Shown: positions 1 to 12,200 of the stretch, in pieces
Layout: each line of letters starts with the position of its first letter
Numbering within the stretch: the stretch's first letter is position 1
From: Mesostigma viride
Lineage: Eukaryota; Streptophyta; Mesostigmatophyceae; Mesostigmatales; Mesostigmataceae
Direction of reading: 5' to 3'
DNA: 64,000 nt
Assembly: GCA_009746045.1 (NCBI GenBank)
Contig: RPFO01000276.1
Span: 3,091,922-3,155,921, forward strand
Made by a program: the position numbers and the translations under genes
The notes under the pieces: generated by a model
Seen by the model: only the letters and a program-made list of their open reading frames with translations
What the model was told of the DNA's origin: nothing
The model's database searches: none

Positions 1-4
1 AGGA

Positions 5-9
5 TTACA
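5..9 (-). terminator. Possible TGTAA polyadenylation signal of PARP2
   Basis: TGTAA on the minus strand, about 216 bases beyond the PARP2 stop codon. TGTAA is the usual green-algal polyadenylation signal. A five-base match alone is weak, but position and strand fit. Confidence 0.35.
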
Positions 10-224
10 CCGACCGGGGAGCAGGGCTGCCATCGAGGCAAGAGGAGGGTGGGTGGCGGATGTTGCCATCACGATCACTGCCGCGGCGGGAGCCCTCTAC
101 AGTAGCACATGCGCACAGTGCCACAACTGGAAATGAATGGAGTTTGATGCCCAAGTCCAACACTTCCCATGTGTGGTCCGAGGGATACATAACGGGCAGG
201 CCGCCTTCTTCGTCCCGTCGAGCA

Positions 225-3200
225 CTAGCAAAAGTTGTGAGTGAAGCTGCACTCCACCAGGTAGCGCATGCGCACCTGCGCCTCCGAGTAGACAATATAC
301 TCATTGTACTGGAGCTCACCCTGCGTGGCCGTTAGCGTCAGCGATGCCAACAGTTGCCAGGGCACAGGAAGACACGGAACAGGGAAAACGGGCGAGGTGG
401 GGGTGGGGGGTTAGCTTGCTAGGAAGAATCACCACCTGCACGCACTGCTCCACATGATGTTTTGTAAGTGAAATGAAGCCATGAACAAGGACAGTTTTGG
501 GCTTACACGGACCTCATGGTTCTCGACTTCCTTGGCAGGGCCCAGGGGGACCCTGGTGCCCTCCGGTAGCAGGAGGTCACAGGCGGGGTCAGGGAATGCG
601 CGGCCGACGCCCTTCACGCTGTCCAGGGAATGCACAATCCGAGGCAGACGCATGCAGGCCTGTGAGCCCATCCACAAAAAACAAGCAACCAAGCAGTAGC
701 TTCCCCTCTCTGTTCCTCTCCATGCTGTTCCTCTCTGTGATGTCCTTCATGCTTGTTCTTGCTCTGCTCCTCTCGATTTTGTTTATCACTACCGTCCAGC
801 CATACCCGCCACACGCAGCATCGGCCTTGCCTATGCTTCTGAGAAAGCTGAACACTTACCTGTGCTTCCCCGGCGGCAGCTTGTCCCCTTTGTAGTCATG
901 CCTCAGTTTCTCGTTCATGGAACCCAGGGCCACCTGGACGGGAGAGCATAGGAGTGACAACGGGGCATCACGGTTAGGGACAGCCGGGGAAGTATTCTCT
1001 GTTCGCACAACGGCCCCCTACTAGTGCAGCGCACCATGAGTATAATACGGAGTCCCTAATAGTGCCATTCTAGCCTGCGTTGGTTGTCTCCTTGATGATA
1101 CTACGGAGTACACGACTATTGGAGAAATGTTAGAAATTGTATTTGCCATAATACCCATACGGCAGCGCCAGGGGCGAGTCACACCGTATTCGTCTCAAAA
1201 CCAGTGGCGCAGTTTGCTACACTCTGCTCCGTGTCCTCCCAGCAGGGCATGCGGCGGCGAGGTGAATGAAGAACAGTAGGGATCAAAACCACCTCGCGGG
1301 GTCAGGACCCACCTCGCTGAGCAGCAGCAGCCCCTTGTTCTGTTTGGGCGTGGTGAAGCAGTATTGCCCCGACTTGGTCACCATGTCCGCTGGCAGACGA
1401 CACACAAGCGGCACACATTCCACATGGCATATGAAACACATGGGCACTGGGCACAAGGCACAAGGGCATACATGCCGCAGGCAGGAGGTGGAAAAGAAGG
1501 GCCATCCCAAACGCTAGAGCTGCATCCGCGCATGGCATGAGTTGTGCTGTTTCTTGAAAACTTGCCGCAGACATAGAAATTTCTGTGTTGAAAAAAGCTT
1601 TCGCATGCATGGGCAGACATGAGATCACATGGCCAGACATCAGATGGCGACGACATCTAGTTGGGTTTGTATCGAAACATGAACGAAGGCTAAGCCACCT
1701 TTGTCGGCCAAAACAAGTGGAGAAACACGGATGGGAATGTGGACACGGGCGTGCCATCCTGTGTGCCCCTGAGGTCAGCTACAGCAATATCATGGACTTA
1801 AGTAAGCAAGCAGCCTAAGAATTAGCGAGATATGGTACCTATCAGCCAAGTAGTTGCTAGCAGGTAGTAGCTGCTCAGGAATCAGCATAATAACATAGTA
1901 TGCGAGTAAAGCAACCTTCCTGTGGGCCCAAATCCCCATGCACACAAAGATGTCTCTCAGGAACGAAAGAGGGGTGGATCACAGCGGCGTAAGCAGACAT
2001 ACGACCCAGCACTATCTGCTGTCTGCTGCGACAATACAACCCAGCACGTACCAAAGTAGATGCCTTTCCCAAACTGGAGCGTGTGCAAGGCCACCCCGCA
2101 TCGGTCGCGGTGATGTCATTCCAGAGGCATGCGAGCGGCCGGTGTTGGAATGTGCCGCGTCATATACGAACGCACGCGCGTGGACGCATGCACAAACATA
2201 CACACACCAAACCACATGCAGGCATGGAGGTAAATGATTGTGGAAAACCGTGCAGCCACTGAACAGACCAGGCGCTACGAGGCAGCATGCGCCACGCGCA
2301 CAGCCAAGCCACTCAGAACACCATAGCCATCACGTAGCAGAAGTAGTAGAAGGCAACACCCAACACGAAGTAGAAATGCATAGCTAGCTATCTACGCGGG
2401 AGATAACCGTGCTAGGTCAGCGTACTGCTTTATTGGCTCCTATGTGGCTGTGTGCGGGGAGTTGAGCATCGTGCCAGCAAACTATTGCCCTCCCACGACC
2501 GTGAAGCTCGGTCAGGGGGGACTGTCGCACACTTGGCCCGCAGGCGGTCCGCTGGTCTTTGTGGTCTTTTTCACCCACAAAATGCCGATAATGGGGACAG
2601 GTAAGAGAGCTCAAATGTCAAAATCACACGTCCTCGACCACTCAGGTGGCCACACCCGATGCTCTTCATCATCGCGGGGGTGCGCAAGGGTGCAAGGGCC
2701 AATGCTAATTCGAGCCCACTGGGCTGATAAAAAATGAAGCAAAATCTAGCCCGATGAAGGGAAGGGGACTGACATCCAATCATGTACCTATTACTGGGGA
2801 CGGCAAAGCCCCCCTCCGCATGTCCTCCACCGGACAAATTGTATGTAGTACCTGGTGAGACTGTTCAAGGTGAGGTTAAGGTGTTTTACAGACACGAATG
2901 TTGGTATGTGTCTATTAATACAAGCTGGGGATGGGGGAGCAGGCATCCACCACCCTCGTTGCTGCCCCCCAGGCACGCACCATGTAGCCTGTGACCGGTG
3001 CCTCAGGGGGTGCCACCCGCAGGCCTGACGAGAGGATGCCCATCCAGTTGCTCAGGCGCGAACCGTGCCACAGCAGCATGCGGTTGCCCAGATCACGGCT
3101 CTGTGTTTGGGTGTTTGCGGGGTCGCGTTGTGATGTCATGGGGGTTGGAAACAAGGTGAGGGGGCCGTGGTGCATACCTGACAGATGTAATGGGTGATGC

Positions 3201-6200
3201 CAGGGGCATGAAGGGCAACCGGCCAGAACCAGGATCAAGATCATGTTCCTCCAGCTTGATGTTGCTCCAGCTTGAGCATGACGCTCCAGGCAACCACACC
3301 AGATTGTGCATCGGTAAATGTGGGCACGCGGCGCTTGTCTAGGGTAGTGACCTCGCAGATACACCTTAGCCATCTCCATGGTGGAGACATGGACGTAACT
3401 TTGTGGCATTGGTAGGAGCGCAAGCATCATCTTAGCAAGCATCCTCTTAGCACACCTCAAGCAACTATTGCGAGCACGCAACCACCAACCCTGCAAAATC
3501 ACAAAAGCAAGTGGTATTTATGTACGCCCATACGCTGACCCCCCCACGTATGCCATGCACAACCCCCCCACTCCTACGCCCGTGCGCTGACCCCCCCCAC
3601 GTACGGGCGCGAACCTCTCGTTCTCCCCCTCACGGTTGACGCGGTACACCTGGTCCACCGCCAGGGTGAACTCGTGAGTGCGGCCCTTGGTGTTGGCGAC
3701 GTATTTCCGGATCTGGGGTGGGGGGGAGCGAAAAAAGCAAAGAAAAAAACACGGTGAGGAAAAAACACACGCGATCAGAACGGTGACACGCAAGCTAGCG
3801 TACATGTAGTGCAGAGCATGGAGTGCTGAGAAGGACGGACAAGGGGCGGTAGGGGGTACGCCAGAAGTAGAAAGCAGGGGACACTTGCTCCCACCGGGCT
3901 TATCTTCCTTTTATCTTCCTACCCACATTGCCTAGACACCCTGTTGACCCCCATGGCACCTCTCTACAGACCCACCTTTTTGACGCCTCCCTGAAAACAC
4001 AGCGCAAGCGGCTGTCGATGTCAGCCACGCCCCCGTTTTCTCATTATGCCACACCACACGCTGATGCGCAGGCAATGCACGGTAGCGAAAATGGGCCATG
4101 TCCTCAATGTAAAAAGGAAACTTTATCTGCCTTCTCACAGGGGAAAAAAACGATTGGCTGAAAGTGCTCCTAAACAAACCTTCCGATACCCTCACATTGC
4201 AGAACACAAGGTACGCATGAATACATAATACCTTGTACGCGAGATACTACTCCATGCACCACCAAAAGTAGCAGAAATCCCTACCGTGCCCCACGTCTTG
4301 AACAAAAAATTATCCTTACCCCCGCCATAACTGCCTGGTGGACATCAGGATTCTACGTGCATCCTTGGCATGAATGTCGACAGAGATCATACCTGAGTAC
4401 GTGTCCGTTTCTCAGTTACATCCAAACCGCCGTGCTTGCTTGAATTGATAGCATTAATCAAAGCAACATCAACAGCAAAAGAAATCAGGAACTTATCACT
4501 GAACAATGGGCGGTGGCGCGGATGATATGCTGCACTAGTAGTAGGACATGATGAAAGCATATGCGGTGATAATGACATTGATGGCATCCCCGTAGCCCTA
4601 GCCGCACTGTCGTGCTCGTCGCAGCGCAGCGTGGGAACACACCATGTCCAGCTCCGCCGCATCCGTCACGGGAGACACTTCGCAGCGCAGGCGTTCGTAG
4701 TGCGCATCGACAGGGTTGACCTGCACACCCCGGGGCGCAGGCAGGGGGTAGCCACCCATATGCGACCAGAGTTATTCCAGCAGATGCCAGGTCAGCGGGA
4801 ATTAAAAATATACATTTGATTCCTGAAAAAAGACTCCTGATGGCAGCCGTGGCATAGCTTGCTATGACTCGCGATGGCCGGGGTCCCTCTGGCACATTCG
4901 AGTGTCCTGCACCCATGGCATCCACCAGCCGACGCTGCACTCACGCTTGCCTCTGAAGTGCACTATTCAGACTGCAGGCGATACTTAACTGCCAGGCTGT
5001 CCTCCTGCATGGCCAACGCAACCACCCACCACTGCCACCACCAGCAGCACCTAGGCGTCCATGCATATCCCAATGACAAACACACAATGCCTTAATCCAG
5101 ATCTGGACAAACTAGCTCCTCATGCATCACGCCAAAGACATCATACTTTCTTACAATATATGTGTGCCATGGTACAAACGGAGCCACACGCCGGCTAGTG
5201 AACAGACACTACTCTTACTATCCATTACTAGTATCCAGTGCTAGTGACTACTATCCAGTACTAGTGACTACTATCCATGACTAGTATCCAATACTAGTGA
5301 CTACTATCCAGTACTAGTGACTACTATCCACTACTAGTATCCAATACTAGTGACTACTATCCAGTGCTACTCTCCAGTACTAGTGACTACTATCCATTAC
5401 TAGTATGCATTACTAGTGACTACTATCCAGCGCAACTCTCCAGTATTGCACCAAACTATTTCACTACTGTACGCGGACACTGTTGCCGAGCTGTGCTGCC
5501 AACTGGGATGAGCAGGAACAGCCGTGGCTTCATCATAGCTAGTATGCGCATGGAAGCCTAAAAAGAAACACGATCCCTGGCAGGTGCCTCATTCTGTGCT
5601 GTCTGTTCGGCACCAAGACCCCTTCATTTTTCACACGTGGCTGCCCCACTGTGCAGGCCCTTACCACGAATGCCCTCATGCATCCAGCTTTCCAGTGGGC
5701 AATGACAAACAGGCTTTCTTCCTCTTACCAGCTCTCCTCCCGCTGCGTCAGTTCACCACGCTTGATGACTCGCTGATTGCTGCACTTTATCCCTGCCCCT
5801 CCCAACCCCTTTCCCCCTACCAAGCCCCCGAACCCCCCCACCTCCCAACCCCTGTACCCCCAAACCCCTTAAAACCCCCGAACCCCCCCACCTCCCAACC
5901 CTTGTAGCCCAACCCTTACCCTACCCCACCCCCCACCTTGCTCTCCACCGGCTGGTCCAGTATCTGGAATGCAATCTCGATGTTGGCCAGGGAGTCCAGC
6001 TGGCGCACACAGACACAATGGCGGCCACGTGGCGTGTTTTCGACATGACGCCACCAAGGCATCACAGGGGAAGCCAAGGGTGAGCAAAACTCATGACCGG
6101 CAGAACCAAAAACAGGCAAAAGCAGTACGCTCACAGTAGACAGATGATGAGGTGACGGCTGGGTGGCTTGCCGCCTGCCCAGCCAAGCTCCTTGTTGTGC

Positions 6201-9200
6201 CTCACAAATGTGGTCCAGACCGAATCTTTTTATGTGTGCAAAACAGCCACAGACTGCAAGCTGAGAAAAACAGGCAGACCAAGGAACTAGTACACCAACA
6301 CCGCGTTTCCACTTTCCAGAGCTGCAAGAAGCATCCACACGTGTAACTGTGACTGTCAGAATGGCTTCAGCGTTTCTGTCCCGCATGCTGCACGAAGCAG
6401 CAGGCTTGCCGACTCACCAGTTCCAGCTCCCTCTTCAGGTGAGGGCTCGTGCGTATCACTTGGTCCTCTGCTCGCGTCCGCCACGCAGGGTGGCACATCG
6501 TGGGGATGCAGGCAGGGCGATAGCAGGTAAACTTTAAGTGTCAAGGGAAACGAGTAGTGTCAAGGTAATCAAGTAGGGTCAAGGTAACCAAGTGGCACGG
6601 AGTTGACAGACAGGGTTTGCCCGATGGAGGTACTATCGATAACAAGCCTCGCCGTGCTGTACATGAACTCTAGGCCAAAACGCACCTTTCTGCTCTCATC
6701 CACACATCACGCTCCTGCAAACGAAACGGGCCACATGCTTGAGGTGACAAGTTTTCATAGTGGCACCATACACGCCTACTCAGAGAGGGTCATGAACTGC
6801 GTATATCCCAAACGATGTCGGTATACAACCACCGGTGTATACGTGTAGCAATTTAATAGGAGAATCCCATGTCATACGTTCGAAACTCATCGTCACATGC
6901 ACTCAACAAACGCAAGGCATCCTTATGATCTTTCTTCGTCAAAGCTGGCCAGATTGTACGTACATCGAGTGCCTGCACGACGATGTCATCCCTACAACAG
7001 TGCCCAGAGGTCCCTTTTTTCCCCGCCAGAAGTCATGTCATACTGTAATTGCTGCACCAAAACCACTGGCAACAAGACCTGCCAAGCTCCAACCTGTAGT
7101 CACGCTTGCGAAATCCTGGACAGACGGTCTTGACATCTCGTACATGCCTGCCGCACGGCTGAACTACACAACACATGTCCCCCTCAACTCCACTTTTGAT
7201 ACCTATGTCGGATAAATGGCGTGGGAATAAAGGGACTGACTCTCCCCCTTGGGTCCACCATGCATGTGAGTGGCTCAGCAGAGCCTACACCGGGCCGAGT
7301 AACTAGGCAGCGTAAACACATGGAAACGAGTTGAACTCAATCGCCGTCCAATGGGTCAGCCACTGCCGTTCCCTCGTGAATGGGAGAGCTAAAGCTGTCG
7401 CCCAAGGAGTCTACCTCCGTCCACTGCACAATGGCGGAGGAGGACAGCGCCAACGGGTGCCCTGAGAAGGTCCGGACACTCATTGGACGGAAGACCAGTT
7501 CCAGTCCTCACGAGACCCGGCTACTTACTGATGTTCCTGCGCCCAAAGTCGTGCGGGATCAGCGTGTAATACTGGCTGCGCCACCGACCGCATGTAGGCA
7601 CCCCATGCCCGTGTCCACGGCCGAGGGTAGGCATGCATGCAGAGGGCACCGTGGGAAGCGGCAACAAGAGCATTAGTTAGCACGGAGACAAGATCATGGC
7701 AGGCAGGCACATGGGGCAGGACAGGACGGGTTGGCCCAGGTCAAGTGCAGGCAAGCACATGGGGGAGGGTATTGGTACATGCCTCTCGAAACAGGCAGCT
7801 CAGCACGTGGAAACAGATACTGGCTACCGCCACATTCCGCAGCTTGCTGCACTCGGGGCCGGTGATGTTTTCGTCCACCTTCCTTTAGCCCTCGGAAACA
7901 AACACAGCAACGTTCGGCCAGAGGAAACCAACGCGCCGCCGGCACCCACAGCATGTAGACAAATGGCAACCTACTGCTGCAAGGCTATGGGCATGCCATG
8001 GGGCGCAAGACCACACCAGCATTTCCTTCCCAAAACGCAGAAGGCCTCCCAAACCTTCTTAGTGAGTTCGCCAGCTCCCCCTTGGCATCACAAGAGGCAG
8101 CAATATTTCTAGCCAACACTGGCCACTTCTAGGTAGCAACACATCTAGCAAACAACTGGCCTGATGGCCGTGACAAGCAGGGCGCCACCCAAGTATCAGG
8201 GGAGTCGGTCGGAGAACCATTTGGGGACGAGGTTTCAAGCTCCGCTTACTTGGTACCTGTGCGATACCCTCTTCCCTGGTAATGTTTGAGGGCTCCATAC
8301 GCAACATAGAGGGCTATATGAGCATCCTTGAGGGCTATGTAAGAATACTTGAGGGCTATATGAGAATACATGAGGGCTATGTAAGAATACTTGAGGGCTA
8401 AGTAAGAATACTTGAGGGCTATGTAAGAATACTTGAGGGCTATACAAGAATACTTTGAGCGCTATACAAGAATACTTCAGGGCTATGCAAGAACTCAAAA
8501 CATTGACGCCCTCCCACCTGGTGAGCTCCACCAGGTTCTCGCGGGACGCCTTCTCCAGCACGGAGCCGATGCGCTGCAGAATGGCCAGACCCTGCGGGCA
8601 AACATCCACAAGCACGGACAAGAGAGGTTGAGGCGACCAGAGCATGTGGCCGGACACTTCAGAAGACTTCTTCGTTTCGAAGCAGTGTAGGAAACACAGT
8701 GCCGTTTCCTACATGGTGCCCATCAAAGCTGGTCGAGTTAGCTCACGATAAGCATGAGCGCATGCACCACTGCCAGGAGACCACAACGAGGCCACCACCA
8801 CCAAAAACTAGTACAATAATTTGCAGAGTTAACTGGTGGGTTATCACGCATCAGGTGGTAACAGTCGCAGCTCAAACCCGGCAAATCCATACACTCATCT
8901 TCTGAAATGGAGCCTGACAAACAGTCGAGTACGTCGCGTGGCAGTCAGCAGCGCACCCTCCGCATGTGGCAGGACACCCTTGCTCCGCAAGCCGTGCGAC
9001 ACGCCTCGGCAGGCAGGCACAAGGAACACCCTCACAACCACATGGCCACAAGGGATGCCCTCAACACACCACCGCACACCCACACAAAGCCACGCAAAAG
9101 CTGAACAAGCCAGGGGCCCTGGTCCCTGCCATGCATGGCAATACACTTGGAAGGTGGCCACACCCGCCAAATACAGCACACCTCCATTTGTATGTAACAC

Positions 9201-12200
9201 ACATTATCAACAACGTATAATGAATGTTTAACACTAAAAGCACTGCCTTATAAAGGTGGATAGGCAACAACAAGAGCACCCACCTCCTTGATGGTCTTGG
9301 TGGATAGCGAGCCCAGGGGTAGTTTCTTGGCATCGTAGCCTGCAACATCCCACAAGGCGGGTGTGACAGGAGGAAGTGAGAAAATTCAGGCGGGGACAAT
9401 GCGCCCGCTGTGGGACCAACGGATGTCATGGCGATAAGTGCTAGAGTGACCACCTCTTCTCACTGGCAGAAACCAGTTCTCTTCAAATAACCATGACACC
9501 AGCATGCGCAAAACACCCACTGTTAAAAAATTGTGGAGTCACCTTCACCCCATGAAAATGCTAATACCAGCAACCCATGCACAGGGGCGTCATGACTGCT
9601 CATATGTCCGCCGATCCAGTATACTGGCCAGCTCGCGGCTCGCAACCACTTTCACTTGGCGACAGCTGGCGCTCACCAATTTCCATCATTTCTCGTTGCA
9701 TCATGTCCTGCAATGCAACCGAGGGGACAACAACAGGCGTTCAGGGGTGCAGGCCCACACGTAAGATACTTTCAATAGAAGGGTGAACACACTACCTTGC
9801 GCTGACGCTGCAATCGTGACATGGACCAGAAAATCCAATCGTCATCTCCACCCGATCTCCACCCCAAGCAGAGCACCTGTTCTGGCTATGCCAGATGCAG
9901 GATGTAAAGTTCACTTGGCCAGGGAGGCAACCCAGGTGATGCTGCCCAGTCCCTGCCACCTGTCTCGGCCGGGATTCTCCGTAACCTCCGTCTAGGGGGT
10001 TGCACACACGCCCTCACAACGTACAGCATGAATCCAAAGGCCTAGAACATTTAGCGGGCCCAATCCATGTGCGAACCGATTGCGTCTGGGTCCACACACG
10101 AACTTGCACCTGGCGACACAAGGTGCAAAATATTTCAGTGCACCGCTCACCCACACACAGCCATTCGTGACAACCCTCTACTCAAACCCGCGCTCCCTAT
10201 CCAACATGCGAGAACAGATTGCTAACTGAGCAATCAACACAGGCCATCATGCACGGGTGTCCCCCTCATGCCACGTTATAGCCATACATACCACGTTGCA
10301 GATGAGGTTGATCAGGTGCTGCACCGATGCCTCCAGCTTGGAAGGGGCCACCTCTGCCTTGGCTTTCTCCACCATCTACACCATGAGGATGCCCGCCCAT
10401 ACCCAGGGAAACGCCGTTCATGAGACCCATGAATAAGGCATGCGGTGTTTGAAGGTCAGATATCTCCATGAACCCAATCCATGACAACGTCTTGGCTATG
10501 GATTCCCCGTCGTTTCATCCAGAGATGTTGCGGGATTGGCCCTACAGGCGCCAGCTGTCCATGCCAACCACTTGCATGCCCATAACGGCGACTTCCGGTA
10601 TGCACGCTCAGCAACAATGTGAGGCAGGGAGTCAAACCTGCTATTCCGCCAACGTGCCTAGATGCCATCTTTAACAAGCGCCACCCCTAGCACCAAAGCT
10701 GCAGCAGAGCATTCCACCCAACCCATCCACCGGTAATGGGTTGCCCTTTATGTGCATTTAAAAACAGGCTCAAGTTAGCCATGGCGGCGCACCCAGCCTG
10801 GTGACAGGAAATTTTTGAATGATGTCGAGCTGCTTTTGCCAACAGAGGCCACACATGCCAAGCCAAGTACATCTTGGCCCTCCGCACGCCGTCACGATCA
10901 ACCTAGTGGCATTTGCATGGGGGGAATCGAACTCGGGGCCTTTGGTACCTTTCGAGACTTCGTGGCATTGCTGGGCCACAGGGCTCCCAACATACTTCCT
11001 GGACTCACCATCACTGCCTATTATAACACCCAGAAACTATTTTAACTGTTACTACTATGCTGGTAGTTACCATACTGGTAGTACAGTAACTTTAGGAACC
11101 ATGCCATCTGTCCTAAACACGGCCGCCTGATTCCCCTCACCACCACTGCCAGCAGCCGGACCCCTTGTGCTGCGTCACCCCACTTGCGTGCCCTCACCCC
11201 CCGGACACGGTCCCAACCCCCCTTGCAATGCCACCATCTGTGCATGCCCGCAAACCCCCAGCGCGCCCCCAAACCCCTACGGCTCCCCCACCCCTGGTAG
11301 GGAGCCCCCAAACCCCTTCAGCTCCCCCACCCCCAGCACGCCCCCAAACCCCTACGGCTCCCCCACCCCTGGTAGGGGGCCCCAAACCCCCTTCGGCTCC
11401 CCCACCCCTAGCGCGCACCCAAAACCCTATGTTGATCCCACCTTTGCCCGCCTCTCCTCCAGCTCGGTGTTGCGCTCGTAGTCCATCTCCAGCAGGTGGT
11501 ACTTGCCAGGGACCTTCTGGAATTGGTCCCGGTTCTCCCAATGGTTGCGTGTCTTGTCATGGAATTTGGACTGGGACAACGTTCATGCATGATGATTAAA
11601 AGTGACACAAAAATACACAACCATGTCACACGAGTTTGGCAGTAGAAAGCAGAAGACGGCAGAGTGCAGGGTACAGCACACACAACGGGTTGCGTGCTTG
11701 CGAGAAATAGCATCACATAAGCCCCAACAACCGCCCATCCTTCGCCCCGCCCAGGCAAAGAGAGAGTTGGAACATACCACTGGAAGCTGCCATGATGGCA
11801 ATCAAACCTATAGTAGGCTGTCCGAAGGGAACCATCAGCAACCAATAGACTGTCCGAAGGGAACCATCAGAAACCAATAGACTGTCCGAAGGGAACCATC
11901 AGAAACCAATAGACTATCCGAAGCGTGCCATCAGGCAAACCTCGATAGATGCACTATCCCGCCAGGATGTGTGAACAGGGACCCATCTGTTCGGCCCATG
12001 CATAAGAGGCCAACAACTTGGGCCAACTTCCAGCAACCAACCAGGCCCAGGCCCACGCGCGGCCTGCCCTCAAAGTCGGCTACCCTTTGTTTTATCCGGA
12101 ATGAATTAAGTCGAGCGACCGCACACATTACATACTCTCACGCGAGGTGCCAAATAGAGCAAGCTCACGGTCCAGAGTGTGACCACAAGCCCTGCGGCAT

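Noticed and set aside
5205-5452. Possible CRISPR-like array
   Set aside because: Units are contiguous tandem repeats without unique spacers, in a eukaryotic intron.
5800-5925. Telomere-like C-rich repeat
   Set aside because: The units do not match CCCTAAA or a regular telomeric period; it is a two-copy local duplication.
10905-10985. tRNA T-arm-like GTTCGATTCC on the minus strand (similar ones near 25300 and 52640)
   Set aside because: The flanking bases do not form a T stem, acceptor stem or cloverleaf. At most they are box B-like matches.
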